Counted from the stretch's first letter, positions 21,801 to 32,052 are shown. The stretch: 64,000 nt of DNA from Strigamia acuminata (GCA_949358305.1 OX442316.1:8556001-8620000), one strand, 5' to 3'. Program-made: numbers and translations. Notes: generated from the letters alone by a model not told the origin.

Positions 21801-24029
21801 AAGTGTCCCCACTTTGAATTGCCAAGTAAAATAGTTTTGAGGTTTTAGAAGTTCAATTCGATTCAAAGATGCACTTGCAATCGCATCCGCCATCTTCCTT
21901 GTTCGATCGTTACGCCTTGTTTTTCAATTCTTCTTTCACCGCAAATTCTCCACAAATCGTCGCCAAAATGGAACGTTTCTATCTTGCAAAGAAACCAGAC
22001 TCCTGCTACCACTTGTGAGTGTACGTGTGTGCGTAGAAAATGTAGGAAGAAGAAAGCTTTTTCAACAAGAAAACTGATGAGATGTATATTCAATACAAGT
22101 AACACAATAATACAGAACATGCGCGCAGTGCGCGTTACCAAGCAACTTAAACTATGATAACATATATATCTCACAGTATTTACACTTTTGGTTGAAAATT
22201 ATTTGTTGAAAACAGTCAATAGACTTTTATTGATTGTGTGGAAACTGGTGAGAGACTTCCAATTGTGTGCTTAAACTCGTGCAAGCAAAAAGTTAGATTT
22301 CTGCTAAAACGAACAAATAAACTTTTTCTCGAGCCTAACTTATTAAGGTAGGTAGACTACTTTAATGAACTAAACGAACGCCTTTTCTTTCATAATAAAT
22401 TTGTTGCCGCTAAACAGACAATTAGTGAGACGATTATATTCAATAGACTAAATTTATTCACGCACCTAATTATACAGCAAGTCGGCCGTCGGCGTGTCTA
22501 ATAAAACTCAATTTGCACTGCGAAAAATGTTTCCCTTTAAAGCATCTTTATGCACTCTGATCCCAATTGCATTAATAAATCACAATTGTACAGTGGTTTA
22601 CTCGGTTTGCAACCCAAAAGACTTCATCTTACAAACATAAGCTTATGATTCAAGTTTATTTGTTTCATATCAACTCTAGGAAAACGACTTACACATCTGC
22701 AACCTCACCAGCTCAGATTTTATCTTCACATTCATTAAAGTAATTCGCAGTCGTAACAACGCCCAATGACAATTTTTTCGTATAAAATACCGGTGTAGTT
22801 TAGCAAGAAATATAAAAACTTTATGATAAATGTTGTGTAGGAAATTAAAGGGGGACTCTTGTGAATTTATTTCTTTTGATTGATATGTCGAAGGATTTAT
22901 TTGCTGATAACTTATTCAATAAAGGGAAAGCTTTTGTTTATCCAATATAAATTCTCATTTGAATCACATGGTTCACTAAGTAGAAATTGAGCTTTGATCC
23001 CGCAACAAAGCATACGCAAAAGGGACTTTTGCTCCGAGCAAGCTGCTTTATTATTTATTTTGGGACCAACAAAACAATAAAGACTGTCTATCTTATGTCG
23101 AATGATTCAGCAGCCATCAGCTCCCTTCTCATATCATTTCTCTTTTTTTCTTGAGTTCTAGAAGATTCAATTAAGATCATATTGATCCATAACATTTGAG
23201 AAAGTGATATTGACTGAATTGAGAAGGAACATGTTTTTCACTACAAAAGGAAATAAAATTATTCTGCGTATGGTAAATTAAACTGAGACACTTGTAATAT
23301 ATTTAGTTTTAGTATTTAATTAGTTTTGTGCTTCTCGTGTATGCAATGCAAACACGTGTTTTTTTTATTTTTCTATGTTTACAATTTGCTTTTGCTCGTT
23401 ATGTATATAGAATAAATAGTGCTATAGAAAATTCGCTGCGTTGGGAGTTTCAGAATTTTTATGTTACAATTTATAAGGCACTGCATCGTGCTGAATGTTG
23501 TTATTTCCGATAAGTATTGAATACCTTGTGAAAATTTCTTTTACCTTTTCTTGAAATCTGCAACGGATATTGCAGACACACGATCTACCTGGAATACGTC
23601 TCGACACATTGAGCAGTCCACAGGAGGTCTGAACATGTTTTGAATCAAAACTGGCATGTTGATGGTACACTGTGTAGTAAAATATGACAAAACTTTTATA
23701 CATGTAGTGATAAAATAAATAAAAATAAAATAAAAAAGTTTTCTAAGTGTTTAACTTACTGGTTGCACGTGTAAATCCGAGTTTGTCAGCCAAAATCGAG
23801 CTAATCCATGGAAAAGTTGCAAATTAGGAAGCCATAATATGACAGTTGCTATTAAAAGTATAGGAATGGCAAATGCAGAAAACCCCCTTTTTTGCGATGT
23901 TTGGGTTTTGCGCATCTCGCGGACAGATGGGAGAGAAGAAAGCTTACTTTCATCTATCCCTAAAGCCGCAGCTTTTTTTACCACGAGCTCAAACAGAAGA
24001 GTTACATCGGATCTAAGCTTTTTCGACAT
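12892..24029 (-). CDS. Membrane-anchored JmjC (cupin-type) oxygenase-like protein, six exons
   Basis: Exons: 24029-23760, 23669-23545, 16652-16407, 14783-14648, 13166-13037 and 12977-12892, giving 330 residues. All phases agree; for example, AG|G across the 6.9-kb intron restores an Arg before YAYTGHPVVITD. Residues 1-50 are basic, a single hydrophobic helix lies at about 52-72 (FAIPILLIATVILWLPNLQLF region), and the JmjC fold follows. This predicts type II topology with a lumenal catalytic domain. Before the fold is a short motif CSMC after FRPPVD. The iron site is complete: His259-x-Asp261 (exon 4/5 junction) and His312 in the last exon (NWWFHKT). The family uses Fe(II) and 2-oxoglutarate to hydroxylate proteins; the substrate here is unknown. 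A full Copia element occupies intron 2 in the same orientation. An in-frame upstream ATG at 24155 exists, but 24029 has the better context. Confidence 0.88.
17563..17724 (-). repeat. 3' LTR of Copia element
   Basis: This 162-bp terminal repeat is the downstream LTR in element orientation. It ends the element next to the host duplication GTATT at 17558-17562. The polypurine tract lies at 17725-17736. Confidence 0.95.
17829..21893 (-). CDS. Copia Gag-Pol polyprotein
   Basis: A single frame of 1354 residues, normal for fused Ty1/copia Gag-Pol. Domains in order: Gag of the UBN2 type (about 1-230), a CCHC zinc knuckle CYECGKSGHIAKNC near 235, and aspartic protease DSGASAH near 299. Integrase follows, with its H-H-C-C zinc site (WHERLCHLNE, CTACTLGK, about 430-470) and D,D,E catalytic core (GDMVGPF, RSDNGGEF, NGISERANR, about 497-597). 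Reverse transcriptase comes next (KARLVAVGY region near 890, SLYGLRQ, YVDDI near 1032), then RNase H (GFADASW near 1190 and TTESE). No stops or frameshifts. The start codon at 21893 lies 120 nt inside the 5' LTR. The codon composition is more GC-rich than flanking host introns. Confidence 0.96.
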   Translation of the reverse strand: MADAIASASLNRIELLKPQNYFTWQFKVGTLLAAKGLKGVITKPEPIVPDATDATYADALKKHEAWAKNNDEALGIIVLTMSDEEATNCMAFTEAKALWEALKAQYAGTTEERQIDAGSELAELRMRHDESTDGYLNRAKSIQAKAKAVGKVVSDREILHYTTRGLLPKYGNIARNYRDAADAKFEDLRRSLKMEDQWATFHSKGQTVDNVTVAFKAQVGRNSGGKKLKNVSKSACYECGKSGHIAKNCWQRYPEKRPSPASQRPREAATAKIAQQEAVIQHAFVVDLGGDDCQDEWILDSGASAHMSGKRELFGTFEEIEAVVTTAKKGAKLLATGKGNIILRCKLSETEFMKILLLDVLFVPELKGNLLSIPRLTANNYAISFNNKVAEIKDPRGMTIATGTLNGSMYLLHQWVGEEANAVSVQPRPASKELWHERLCHLNERAIDKMRDKQIVHGLEYADVHLERCTACTLGKMTRSPYKRVKGKQSTEVLQLIHGDMVGPFQTASLGGSKYALILTDDFTRKKFAFFLREKSQCFEHFEIFKNMAEKQTGYKLKRFRSDNGGEFVNANFKRFFESEGILHELTVPFNPSSNGISERANRTLVEAARTLLIKSGLPLKFWAEAIATSVYVKNRSFTKPNGDFTPEELWSKHKTTVAFLRIFGCEAFLHIPEEKRRKLDPKAKHGIFVGYSVDRKAYRIYVPKDGKVEEGRTVGFNEEVRGADVFGLNDEGAKQRFCQEEEDAIFSVEPVNELQDAQDEVEHPVIAVDDAAPQPLQPVQVGRPRGATKAALEQRLAEQLAQREERLQQEGVQRSERIAAQQEAVNAAIECVEELFTPETYVEAVNCNDREKWQEAMDSEINSLHINKVWTLVKRERQTVTVKSKWIFRIKLNADRSVNKYKARLVAVGYSQRPGVDFTETFSPVVRMESLRIILSMIARHGLLTRQFDIKTAYLYGLLDEVIFMEQPEGYEQDDLVCRLERSLYGLRQSGRCWNERLDQELIKIGLKPLINDRCVYIYRHKNDYIILGVYVDDILAAFTRQRILDRILKRLKKVFEIVDMGEVHFLLGMEISVTKDGVYVGQQKYVNDILTKFDLLNGITAKTPMATGQDLEDFDKSKKVDQNLYQQIIGSLMHLMIVSRPDLSYAVSALSAFSKDPRQLHFRAAKRVLRYVNGTKDLRLFFSSKEGSLQGFADASWCVTQDAKSHTGLILKIGDATIGWKTKRQRLVAMSTTESEILAICELLKIIKWARDFLSEVGEGDCVPRCVPIYTDCTPGIQVLCGSNQFGRTKHMNRHMMFIKDDLKLGNIKLVHLPSAEMVADFLTKPLAKDKFEEGRDRVGLQDDAKMKEEEQ
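21996..22011 (-). other. Primer-binding site of Copia element
   Basis: Two bases inside the 5' LTR, the minus strand reads TGGTAGCAGGAGTCTG. The first nine bases match the complement of the initiator tRNA-Met 3' end, and the match then weakens. Primer identity is inferred. Confidence 0.6.
22014..22175 (-). repeat. 5' LTR of Copia element
   Basis: This 162-bp terminal repeat is the upstream LTR in element orientation and has the same sequence as the copy at 17563-17724. The host duplication GTATT follows at 22176-22180. Confidence 0.95.
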
Positions 24030-24691
24030 TCTTCCTAAGTAACCTACAACAACATGCACACATTTCACCCGTTTATATAGTAAGCTTGATGTAACTGACA
24101 TCTGGCGACATCGAAATGAATTGAAGCCGTGTTTCAAATGAAAATTACAGTTCATTCATCGTAATATATTTGAAATTAATATATATATATATATATAAAA
24201 AATTAATAAAACAAATAAATGATGATAAAAAATAAAAAATTATTTAAAAATTATTTAAATAGAAAGGTAGCGAGTAAATTCACCCAAAAATGACTCCAAA
24301 TTGAACCTAATTTTTCAATAATCGATACCGTAATCTATTGATTTAAAACTATCTGTAGGCCCTTGGTGGGTGTAAGTCATCCGTAACTATACTTTTCTCA
24401 GATAAGCTTACTTTGTTCCCACGTATGGTCTCTGAGGACTAATAAATTTATAATTGAATTCTGGTTTGCATGCAACAAGTAGATAAGGCTTTTACATACA
24501 ACGCTGCTAATTAAAGTGCTGAGGCATTGTTAATTAGTCTTAATTCTTGCAAATGTCACATGACTCTACTTTGTTAGACATGGAAAAGTCTCTAAAGATC
24601 AACGTCTAACATGACACATTAAATTGCTTCTTTCCAGCTGCTGTTTGCTTTTTTAAAAAAAGTTTATTTATTATTATTTAATGGAATAGCA
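24030..24691. promoter_or_regulatory. Divergent promoter region, JmjC gene / F-box LRR gene
   Basis: This 662-bp spacer lies between two divergent starts. GACATCTGGCGA occurs at 24098-24109, about 70 bp upstream of the JmjC start; the same 12-mer recurs in the divergent promoter at 35050. A (TA)n tract lies at about 24180-24197. No TATA box was assigned. Confidence 0.4.
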
Positions 24692-26490
24692 ATGTCGTAT
24701 GAAAAGACAAAATCCAAATGCTACATAAATAGTTTGTCTTCCTCTTTGCTCAGTTATATATTCTCGTTTATGCCTTTAAAGGACAGAAGTTGCGTAGATA
24801 AGGGTTAGTGCAACTTTATTTTTAAACGATTAAAGGTTATCGATATCTAATAAATTGACCTGTGTAGTTTGTAAACATTGGAGAGAGGTTAATATTCAAC
24901 ATCAATGGATTAATAAGCTTCGTTCCTTGAAGTTCCATAATCAAAACACTTCGGTCAACACCTTCGTAAAAATATTGAAGAGATATGGTGAGAATCTAGT
25001 TTGTTTAGAAATCGTGGATTTCGCGTCGCCAAGTTTTCCTTCCGAATGGCTGGAATCTGTTGGTAAATATAAAATAAATTTCAAGATTGGATTTATATAC
25101 CGTACAAGGTCACGTTATTTCTTGCAGCAAACTCATGCCCGAATTTAGAGAGTTTAAACTTTCAAATCTCCAGACTCGATAAGGCAAATCCTCGCATTCC
25201 ACCTGAGACTCTACATTTACTGTCAGAACGTTGCAAACAACTTAAAGTGAGTGTTGTTTTTTTATCACAATGTCTACGAAGTTATCATATATTTATTTAA
25301 TAAAATAACAGCAACTCAATTTAAAACGGAGACAATTTACAGACGAAGGGTAGACTTCACTAAAATCTATGATAAAAATATCTGCCAAAAACTTTGATTG
25401 CTTGTTTCAGTGTTCGAAGTCTTTTCAAGAATTGCCAACTACAAGCTATTAACTTCACGTTTAACCAAAGTTTAAATGGACAGGCAAGAATTTAAAGCAC
25501 ATGTTTGCTTTCTGTATTATTTTTGTTGCTTTTTCCTCAGTGCTTTAAGACAATTTCTGATAGTATTCAGTGTATAATGTTACATGGGTGTTTGTCATTG
25601 ACACATGGCCTAGAATATATTCGACTGTGCAGAAATTTGCGTTATTTGGACATAAGTAATTGCTCAACTTTAAAGTCAAATACAGTGACTAAAGTATTAC
25701 AAGTAAGGTTTTAATTTTTTAAAGCTCGACTTTTAGTAGTTTAGTACGTTCTATTAATAGTCAATAGGTGATTCATTGACCGAATTGATGATGGGAAAAA
25801 ATCCTCAATGTACGTACATTTTTTATTTTTATTTCTGTTTAAATAATTGAAATCAAATTTATTACAGTAAATACAGAAGCGGTTTGGTGTGTTCCCAGTT
25901 ATTGTAAGAAATTAAAATTATTAAATTTATATGCACTGAATCAAGTAAGAAACGACTTTGTGGAAGCTGTGGTTAAAAGTTGTTCACAACTTCAGTTTAG
26001 TGTTCATTGCGTGCACCGAAAGTTAGTGTTAATAAAGTTTTCAATTTTTACAGGACATTATCTATCAACAAAACCGCAATTGATGATAAAAGCCTTTTCG
26101 TTATGCGCAGTTTGATATTTTTAAAAAATGTATCTGTGGCTGCAACTCAGGTCTCTGATGTGATGCCAAAACGAATCAATAATGTCTAACTTTAACATTT
26201 TTTGGAAGGTAACTGATGTGGGTTTATTCGTCATAAGCCAAAATGGATTGTTGGAGAAACTAGTCGTCAGTTATTGCAGTCAGATTGGAGATCCGGGCTG
26301 CATTGCTGTGATCAGAGGTTGCAAAAACTTAAAGCAGCTTGATGTATCTTATTGCACCAAAGTGACTGATGCAACTATAGACAGTGCAGTACTAGAGAGA
26401 AAATTGAATCAAAAGAAACTAGTTGTGTTTGCATCCAACACTAATATCCAAAATTCTATGAAAGCATCAATAATGGAAGTTTTCATATAA
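24692..26490 (+). CDS. F-box / leucine-rich-repeat protein (FBXL type), ten exons
   Basis: Exons: 24692-24803, 24868-25062, 25128-25246, 25312-25349, 25411-25483, 25541-25702, 25761-25809, 25868-26021, 26054-26150 and 26209-26490. All phases agree, giving 426 residues. The F-box is near the N-terminus (about 14-48): LSSSLLSYIFSFMPLKD then VCKHWREV, split by intron 1. Leucine-rich repeats with the Cys pattern of FBXL proteins follow (CPNLESLNF, CRNLRYLDISNCSTL, CKKLKLLNLYAL, CKNLKQLDVSYC). Known FBXL proteins link substrates to Skp1-Cul1 ubiquitin ligases; the target here is unknown. Intron 5 begins CAG|GCAAGA, a GC-AG intron. The exon 9 donor (CAG|GTCTCT) is weak; reading through would add about ten residues before a stop. 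AATAAAA follows near 26518. Confidence 0.85.
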
Positions 26491-26662
26491 ATTCCAACAA
26501 CAACGCGTGACGTTTGGAATAAAATCGAATGCAAAACGTGGAACTTCCAGGTGCTCTCGACTATACATCTTAGTATTACAATTTGAAAATTATAATCTGC
26601 ACTTTATACGCGTTTAATATTTTCAACACTGCAATTTAATTCTTATATAAAATATGTTAAAA

Positions 26663-28261
26663 CTAAAATCCAAGGTCTTTGAGTACTGCTTCCGTGTTTT
26701 TTATTAAATTCCTAGCATAGCGGTGTATTGTAGTGTCCTCAAGTGTCATTTTTTGCAGTTCATCACAGGTATTTTTTAAATGTAAAGTGCAGTCTTTTCT
26801 GTAGTGCTGCAATTGTGCAATCTCTGGATTTACTGTATAATAATGGCATTCGGATTCTCTATTTCTTCCACAAGCCAGAGGAAAATGGTTATGTACTGAA
26901 ATTACACTGCTCGTGTTGTGAAAGCACTTCACGTAAAATTCTGGTGCTGAGTAATTAACTGAACGTACTACGTGTCTCAGCATGTGTAAATGTCTAAGAG
27001 AGAGAAAAAAAGATCAATTATTGACTACAAAGGCTTAAAATTAAAAATTATGGTCTTTTTACTACCTTGGGATGCGGTTATCTGCAGTTTCCCATTTATC
27101 AAAAAAGTAAGTGTTCGGCGCGCAAATAGCGTCTTTGTCCTGATTTTTTAATGACGACATCATATCTTTCCACGTGAATAATTTAGGGTGTGTGGGTAGA
27201 ATAATTTCGTCCACATCCAACAAAGCGATGAAATCGTAAGAGTGGAAGTTTCTGTAGAAGCAATCATTGTATGGTATCACCTCATTTTGTCGTTTTCTTA
27301 CCACCGCGGCCTGGTGGTACATTTCAATCAACTCTGGGAAATTTAGTTGATTTCCTGGCAGTGACAATTTCGTTACCTCGACGGTTCCCTTTTCTTCGTA
27401 ATAAGAAAGAACTTTGGCTACGTTTGGATGGATAACTATTTCATAGAAATGTATTTTGCTTACGCCTAATATCTTTAAAAGTTCAATCCATTCAACTAAT
27501 CGGAGAGAAAAGTCAAGATGTCGAAAAGCGAGTCCTTTAACGCACACGGCAAACGCTTGTTTTTTCTTTGCATTCTCTTTTCTGCGGAACACGTTTAGGT
27601 TATTTGTGGCGTTTTGACACGTGCGGTCTACAAGAGACACGCTGTTTGGCACATTTGATCCCATTTTCGGTGGAATCTGGCAAATAATTAAATGTGGTAA
27701 TAATTCTCCGTCCTTGAAATTCCCCCATTCTCTGAACCACAGTGGATGAAATGTTGCTGGGGTGAGGAATTGCATGTTTCGATCATTAAACCACAGTTGG
27801 CAGTAAACCGGAGGAAGTTGAACCCGATCAACCATGGCTGATAGACGAACGAATGCCGTTCGTTTAGGGACAAATCTGTCGTCGTAATAAGCACCAAAGA
27901 GGTAAATATTTGCACCATTTTTTGTTGTAAATATTTGCCAATAATAATTGTTGAACGTGATTTCCCATAATGAAGGTGGAACTGTTGCACAACTATTCTT
28001 GCGATCATTGTATGTTTTCTTAGAAGAATATTGGTTAAGTATTAATTGTTCTATTGGCAGTTGAGGAACACTCTGCGCCAATGATTCAAGATCTTGGGCA
28101 CTTTTAATTATGAGCTCATCACTCCCAACTTCAGTGTTTTTAGGTTGATAATATGGCTGATCATGATTATAGTAACAGTACATTATAAACATTATAATGA
28201 GAACAGCAGTTACATAGTTGATTTTTCCACGACGGGCAAATAATTTTCGAAGAATATTCAT
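26663..28261 (-). CDS. Glycosyltransferase family 92 (DUF23) type II membrane protein
   Basis: Two exons, 28261-27066 and 26993-26663, give 508 residues; the junction AG|A restores an Arg. The N-terminus has a short basic stretch and a hydrophobic anchor at about 14-32 (YVTAVLIIMFIMYCYY), typical of Golgi type II enzymes. Family features: CVKGL, HPNVAKVLSYYE, PYNDCFYRNFHSYDFI, a DxD-like LLDVDEII near residue 349, and the C-terminal IAQLQHYRKDC. GT92 enzymes include galactosyltransferases acting on fucosylated N-glycan cores; the acceptor here is unknown. An acceptor-like cttttacag directly before the start codon suggests a 5' UTR intron, so an in-frame ATG at 28372 is probably not used. It converges with the F-box gene, leaving a 172-bp gap. 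It is a paralogue of the next gene. Confidence 0.92.
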
Positions 28262-29125
28262 TACGGAACCTGTAAAAGATATATGCACTTTAGTATGTAA
28301 GAATATTACGGTACTTATGATAAAATAAAGTAAAATCATAAAGCGGAAATGTGATGGCCCACCACAGTTCACAACGAGAAAGAAGATGTGCTTTTCAAAT
28401 TCCTAAGTATTCCCTAGGACTATTAATCGTCCTAGGTCTAACAAAGCAGATGAGATTCGAAGATAGATGTCAGCAGTTATGTAAATTCGGTTTGATTTGT
28501 AATGTGTCGTCGTGAAAACTAGATGAAAGTTTTGAAAATACGTGTTCTTATTTTATTTTCAAATAAAAATATAATGGGAAAAATGTCTTTGTTATTTGAT
28601 AATTCACCAGATACTGTAAAGACAACCTCGCCTGTTTTTATGTAATTATGTAATAACATACCTTAACTAATTGTGAATACTTTGCAATTATACCAATTAA
28701 AATATGTTTTTGAAGTTAAATCTAGACAAACCTGGGTAAAGGGTTGTTTAAAGGGTCATCTCTTTTCTTTAGACATGGTACATGTCCATTTTTTGTTGCC
28801 ACTAAATTTAAATTTTAAGCAGTTTTTTCTTTTCCTAATGGCATTGTAATGCCTTTTAGTCTTTCTCCTTAAGGAACTTTTCAAATGCACTTAGAATCCG
28901 GTTGTGGTTGGGGTAGTACCCAGCATATTATAAATAGTTTTAAGTTGAAATATTTCATAAAACATAAATATAACAGGAAAAATATATGCAATTAATTTAT
29001 TTGTGCAATATTCTTCCAGTACACAATTTGAAAATAGAACATATTTCAAAGCGTTTTTTTTAATGTATCAAATGTTACAATTAAAAATTGTTTGTGCATT
29101 ATACAATTGAACCATTGAATAGCAA
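28262..29125. other. Spacer between the two GT92 genes
   Basis: About 860 bp containing the presumed promoter and 5' UTR intron of the downstream GT92 gene and the 3' end of the upstream one. No further coding segment was recognised. Confidence 0.5.
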
Positions 29126-30943
29126 TTATAAAAGTTTTAGTAAAATATCATTAATTTTTGTACTCATATTGTCAACATCATTCATAAATCCTAAACTCTT
29201 GAGTATAAAGTTCGTTCTGTTAACAACAGGTTTTACATAACGTCTTAAATTATCATCAATGGTTAAATACTTATGGTAAAGAGTTTTGCAAAGTTTTGTT
29301 ATAGATCCATCACAGTCTTTTCGATAGTGCTGCAATTGAGCAATATTTACATCAATCGAACTAGTTGAACAATGTCTATTTCCATCTTCGGAATCCAAGC
29401 AACTGATTGGTAAATGATTGTGTAAAGTAAGCACTGTTTGAGTACTGTAGAAACTTTTTACATAGGTGCCTTTTCTTGTATGATTTCTTGCACGCCATAT
29501 GTGTTGCATCATGTGCATATATATCGGTACATCTTTATCCCATCCGTGTGAGTGAAGAGAGTCATCAAAGAAATAAACGTTTGAAGCATGATATGAATCT
29601 CTGGGTTTTGTACCGTTCTCAGTGAGTCGCTGCAAGAGATCATTCCAAGTGTTATCTTGCAAAGGCACAATTATTTCATCTATGTCCAGAAGGACTATGT
29701 AATCGTATTCGTGGCGATGGCGGTAAAAACAGTCGTTGTAGGGAATTAATTCCGCTTGCCTTTTAAATACCTTTTTATGTTTTAAGTAAATATTCATGAG
29801 TGATTTTTCATTCAGGCTATGTCCTGGCAATGTTAAAGGCGAAACCTGGACAAATTCTTGCTTTTCGTAATATTTCAAAACTTTAGTCACATTTGGGTGA
29901 ACGGCCAAGTCGTAAACAAACACTTTCTCAACACCAAACGATCGAAGTAGCTCTAGCCATTCAATCAAACGCACAGACACGTCTTCGAAGTAAAAATTTA
30001 ATCCTTTAACACAAACTGCAAATTTTAATTTCGGATTTGGTGTCGATTCTTTTTTTCTTTCTTTTCCAACCACCACCAAGACATTGTTAGTAGCATTTTC
30101 GCAGGGCTTATCCACCAGAGATACCGATAACGGTGGATCTTTGCGAGATGTCAACGAACATGTGAGCAAATAGGGTTGCAGCAATCCGTCACGGTAATTG
30201 CCCCACTTAGGATTCCAGATGTATGCGTAACTGGGTGTTGTCGTCGGTTCTACAGCAAACGGCGTTTTATTACCTTTTTTACTGTACCACAATTGACAAA
30301 TAACAACTGGTGGCTTCACTCGATTAACCATTACCAACAAATGCACTGCGGGATTGTTTTCTCGTCGGTTGTCCCAGTATGCTCCAAAAATGTAAAAACT
30401 AGCACCACTCAGTTTGGATGTCCATTCCTGCCAAATTTCATTATGAAAGTTGATGTCGATTAACTTAGGATAACTCGCACATCTTGAACTTTTGTATTTG
30501 AGTGCAGTCTGTTGATATTGTAGCGGTAATGAGGGAATTTTTGATGCCCAGGTTTTAATTAATTGAATATCACTCACGTTAATGTCAGGCGCTACATGCA
30601 AGTGCAAGTTCGAACTTTCCTGCATTACTTTTAATGTTGAAGCTGTCGACACGTTTGATGTAGATTTTCTAGTTGACACCTTCTTTTCAGACTTTACACC
30701 TGGCACTGTTAGCATCGTTGATTTAGAGTCTGTAGTTGGTACAGTTGACACTAAACTTGAAGTATTTCTTATTGCGTCAATTTCCGAAGTCAGTAGATCG
30801 CTATTTACACCTGCAGGCCGAATGTTAGATGGAACTGATTGCGTGGCTTGATGAAAAACCAGGTACCCAACTGACCAACAAATAACAAGAATCAGCCATC
30901 GAATGGCGACTTTGAGTACACACCACTTGCTTCGGAGTGTCAT
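29126..30943 (-). CDS. Glycosyltransferase family 92 (DUF23) protein, single exon
   Basis: An uninterrupted 605-residue frame. Hydrophobic anchor at about 12-31 (AIRWLILVICWSVGYLVF), then a Ser/Thr-rich stem to about residue 140 with NTS, NVS and NTS sequons, then the catalytic domain. Motifs match the neighbouring GT92 gene: CVKGL, HPNVTKVLKYYEKQ, IPYNDCFYRHRHEYDYIVLL, DIDEII near residue 421, and IAQLQHYRKDC. It is about 100 residues longer than its neighbour, mostly in the stem. It lacks the intron that the paralogue has after NRIPR, which fits intron loss or retroposed origin, although a tandem duplication followed by intron loss is equally possible. Probably a Golgi glycan-modifying enzyme. 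Confidence 0.93.
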   Translation of the reverse strand: MTLRSKWCVLKVAIRWLILVICWSVGYLVFHQATQSVPSNIRPAGVNSDLLTSEIDAIRNTSSLVSTVPTTDSKSTMLTVPGVKSEKKVSTRKSTSNVSTASTLKVMQESSNLHLHVAPDINVSDIQLIKTWASKIPSLPLQYQQTALKYKSSRCASYPKLIDINFHNEIWQEWTSKLSGASFYIFGAYWDNRRENNPAVHLLVMVNRVKPPVVICQLWYSKKGNKTPFAVEPTTTPSYAYIWNPKWGNYRDGLLQPYLLTCSLTSRKDPPLSVSLVDKPCENATNNVLVVVGKERKKESTPNPKLKFAVCVKGLNFYFEDVSVRLIEWLELLRSFGVEKVFVYDLAVHPNVTKVLKYYEKQEFVQVSPLTLPGHSLNEKSLMNIYLKHKKVFKRQAELIPYNDCFYRHRHEYDYIVLLDIDEIIVPLQDNTWNDLLQRLTENGTKPRDSYHASNVYFFDDSLHSHGWDKDVPIYMHMMQHIWRARNHTRKGTYVKSFYSTQTVLTLHNHLPISCLDSEDGNRHCSTSSIDVNIAQLQHYRKDCDGSITKLCKTLYHKYLTIDDNLRRYVKPVVNRTNFILKSLGFMNDVDNMSTKINDILLKLL

Positions 30944-32052
30944 AGTGAAAACTGTGATGATATTATTTTCACCTGTATTTACGGGACGGGTCCTTGAACT
31001 CTGAGACCATCAAACATTTGCCGTGACCTTCGTAGCTAGGAACGACTGCATTTTCACTTGCATAGCAGTTGCTTTTTTCAAACCACTTTCAGTTCTCTCA
31101 AGAAAGCCCCTCGGGCTATCTAAATTTCTTTGAGTTTCACGCTGCCAGGGTGCAAGGCGTCTGTCAAGATGAATTTTTAGCAACTGAGCAATAGTTTAAA
31201 TATAAACAACATTTGAGACGTTTCAGCCGTACGAAAGGTTGTAGTTGATCTAATAGAGGTGATGTCATGGCAATTTGGTCATTGGATTATTCTCAGTGAT
31301 GATGTGGCAAGTAATCATTAAGTGGTAAAATAAAAAGAGTAAAGCCTGGAGCTGGATGTTTATAAGAAATGCATTTTCAAATGGTGGGTCATGGATTGCT
31401 ATTAGCTGACATCATACATAAAAAAAATTGTTTTTTGTGTGAAAAGTACTTACCTAAGCATTTTCCCCGGTTTGGTTGTCTTGAATTAGAGAGAAAATGG
31501 TTTGCCATGCGATTCAAATGTAACTTTATAGTGATAAATCGAGGTCAACTTGGTTATAAATCAATTTTATATATTTACACACGATAATGAGCTAATAAAA
31601 TATATTTCTTTGGGATGATTTCAGCATATATTCTTTTATAAAATATGTATGAGTGATATTGCAAAACATAATAAAATTAATAAAAAAAATTCGTGTAGAA
31701 TTACATGTTTATTGGTTCTACCTGTTGATATTTTATACGTTGAAATTCAATCTAAAATAGTATATCGTGAATGTTACTCGAGTTAATTACGAAATAATGT
31801 TAAAATATTTTAAAAATTGTTTGTGTTTGAGACCGGTATCTCGATCAAACTGTATTGATAATCCAACTTTTTAATCAGATAAAATCAACATTTTATGATG
31901 TTTATGTTTTTAGTTCTTTTTTTTAAATTTTTTTTTAAAATGTTTTATCCTTGAATCAGTCAGCTGAAGAAACCACGTGTTGATTAATCAAGGGTCACAT
32001 GCCTTTATTTCCTGCGGATTTTCATATGCATGGCATTAAAAAGAACCTCACA
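30944..32052. other. Divergent spacer, GT92 gene / PPT2-like gene
   Basis: About 1.1 kb between divergent genes. A 72-codon frame at 31369-31587 has no domain and is not supported. A TATATTTACA segment near 31569 and AT-rich tracts are present. No RNA gene was seen. Confidence 0.5.

Larger units (their letters stand above)
17563..22175 (-). mobile_element. Full-length Copia (Ty1/copia) LTR retrotransposon
   Basis: The 4613-bp element lies in intron 2 of the JmjC gene and is oriented like its host. Two 162-bp LTRs (17563-17724 and 22014-22175) look identical base for base. They start TGTGAG and end CTCACA. GTATT flanks both sides (17558-17562 and 22176-22180), a clean 5-bp target-site duplication. 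Next to the 5' LTR, on the minus strand, TGGTAGCAG begins a primer-binding site resembling the 3' end of initiator tRNA-Met. A polypurine tract (gagggggatt) abuts the 3' LTR. One uninterrupted 1354-codon frame fills the interior. Identical LTRs plus an intact frame point to a recent, possibly active insertion. Confidence 0.97.

Noticed and set aside
18765-21834. Plus-strand frames of 75-178 codons across the Copia element
   Set aside because: They are antisense shadows of the polyprotein frame.
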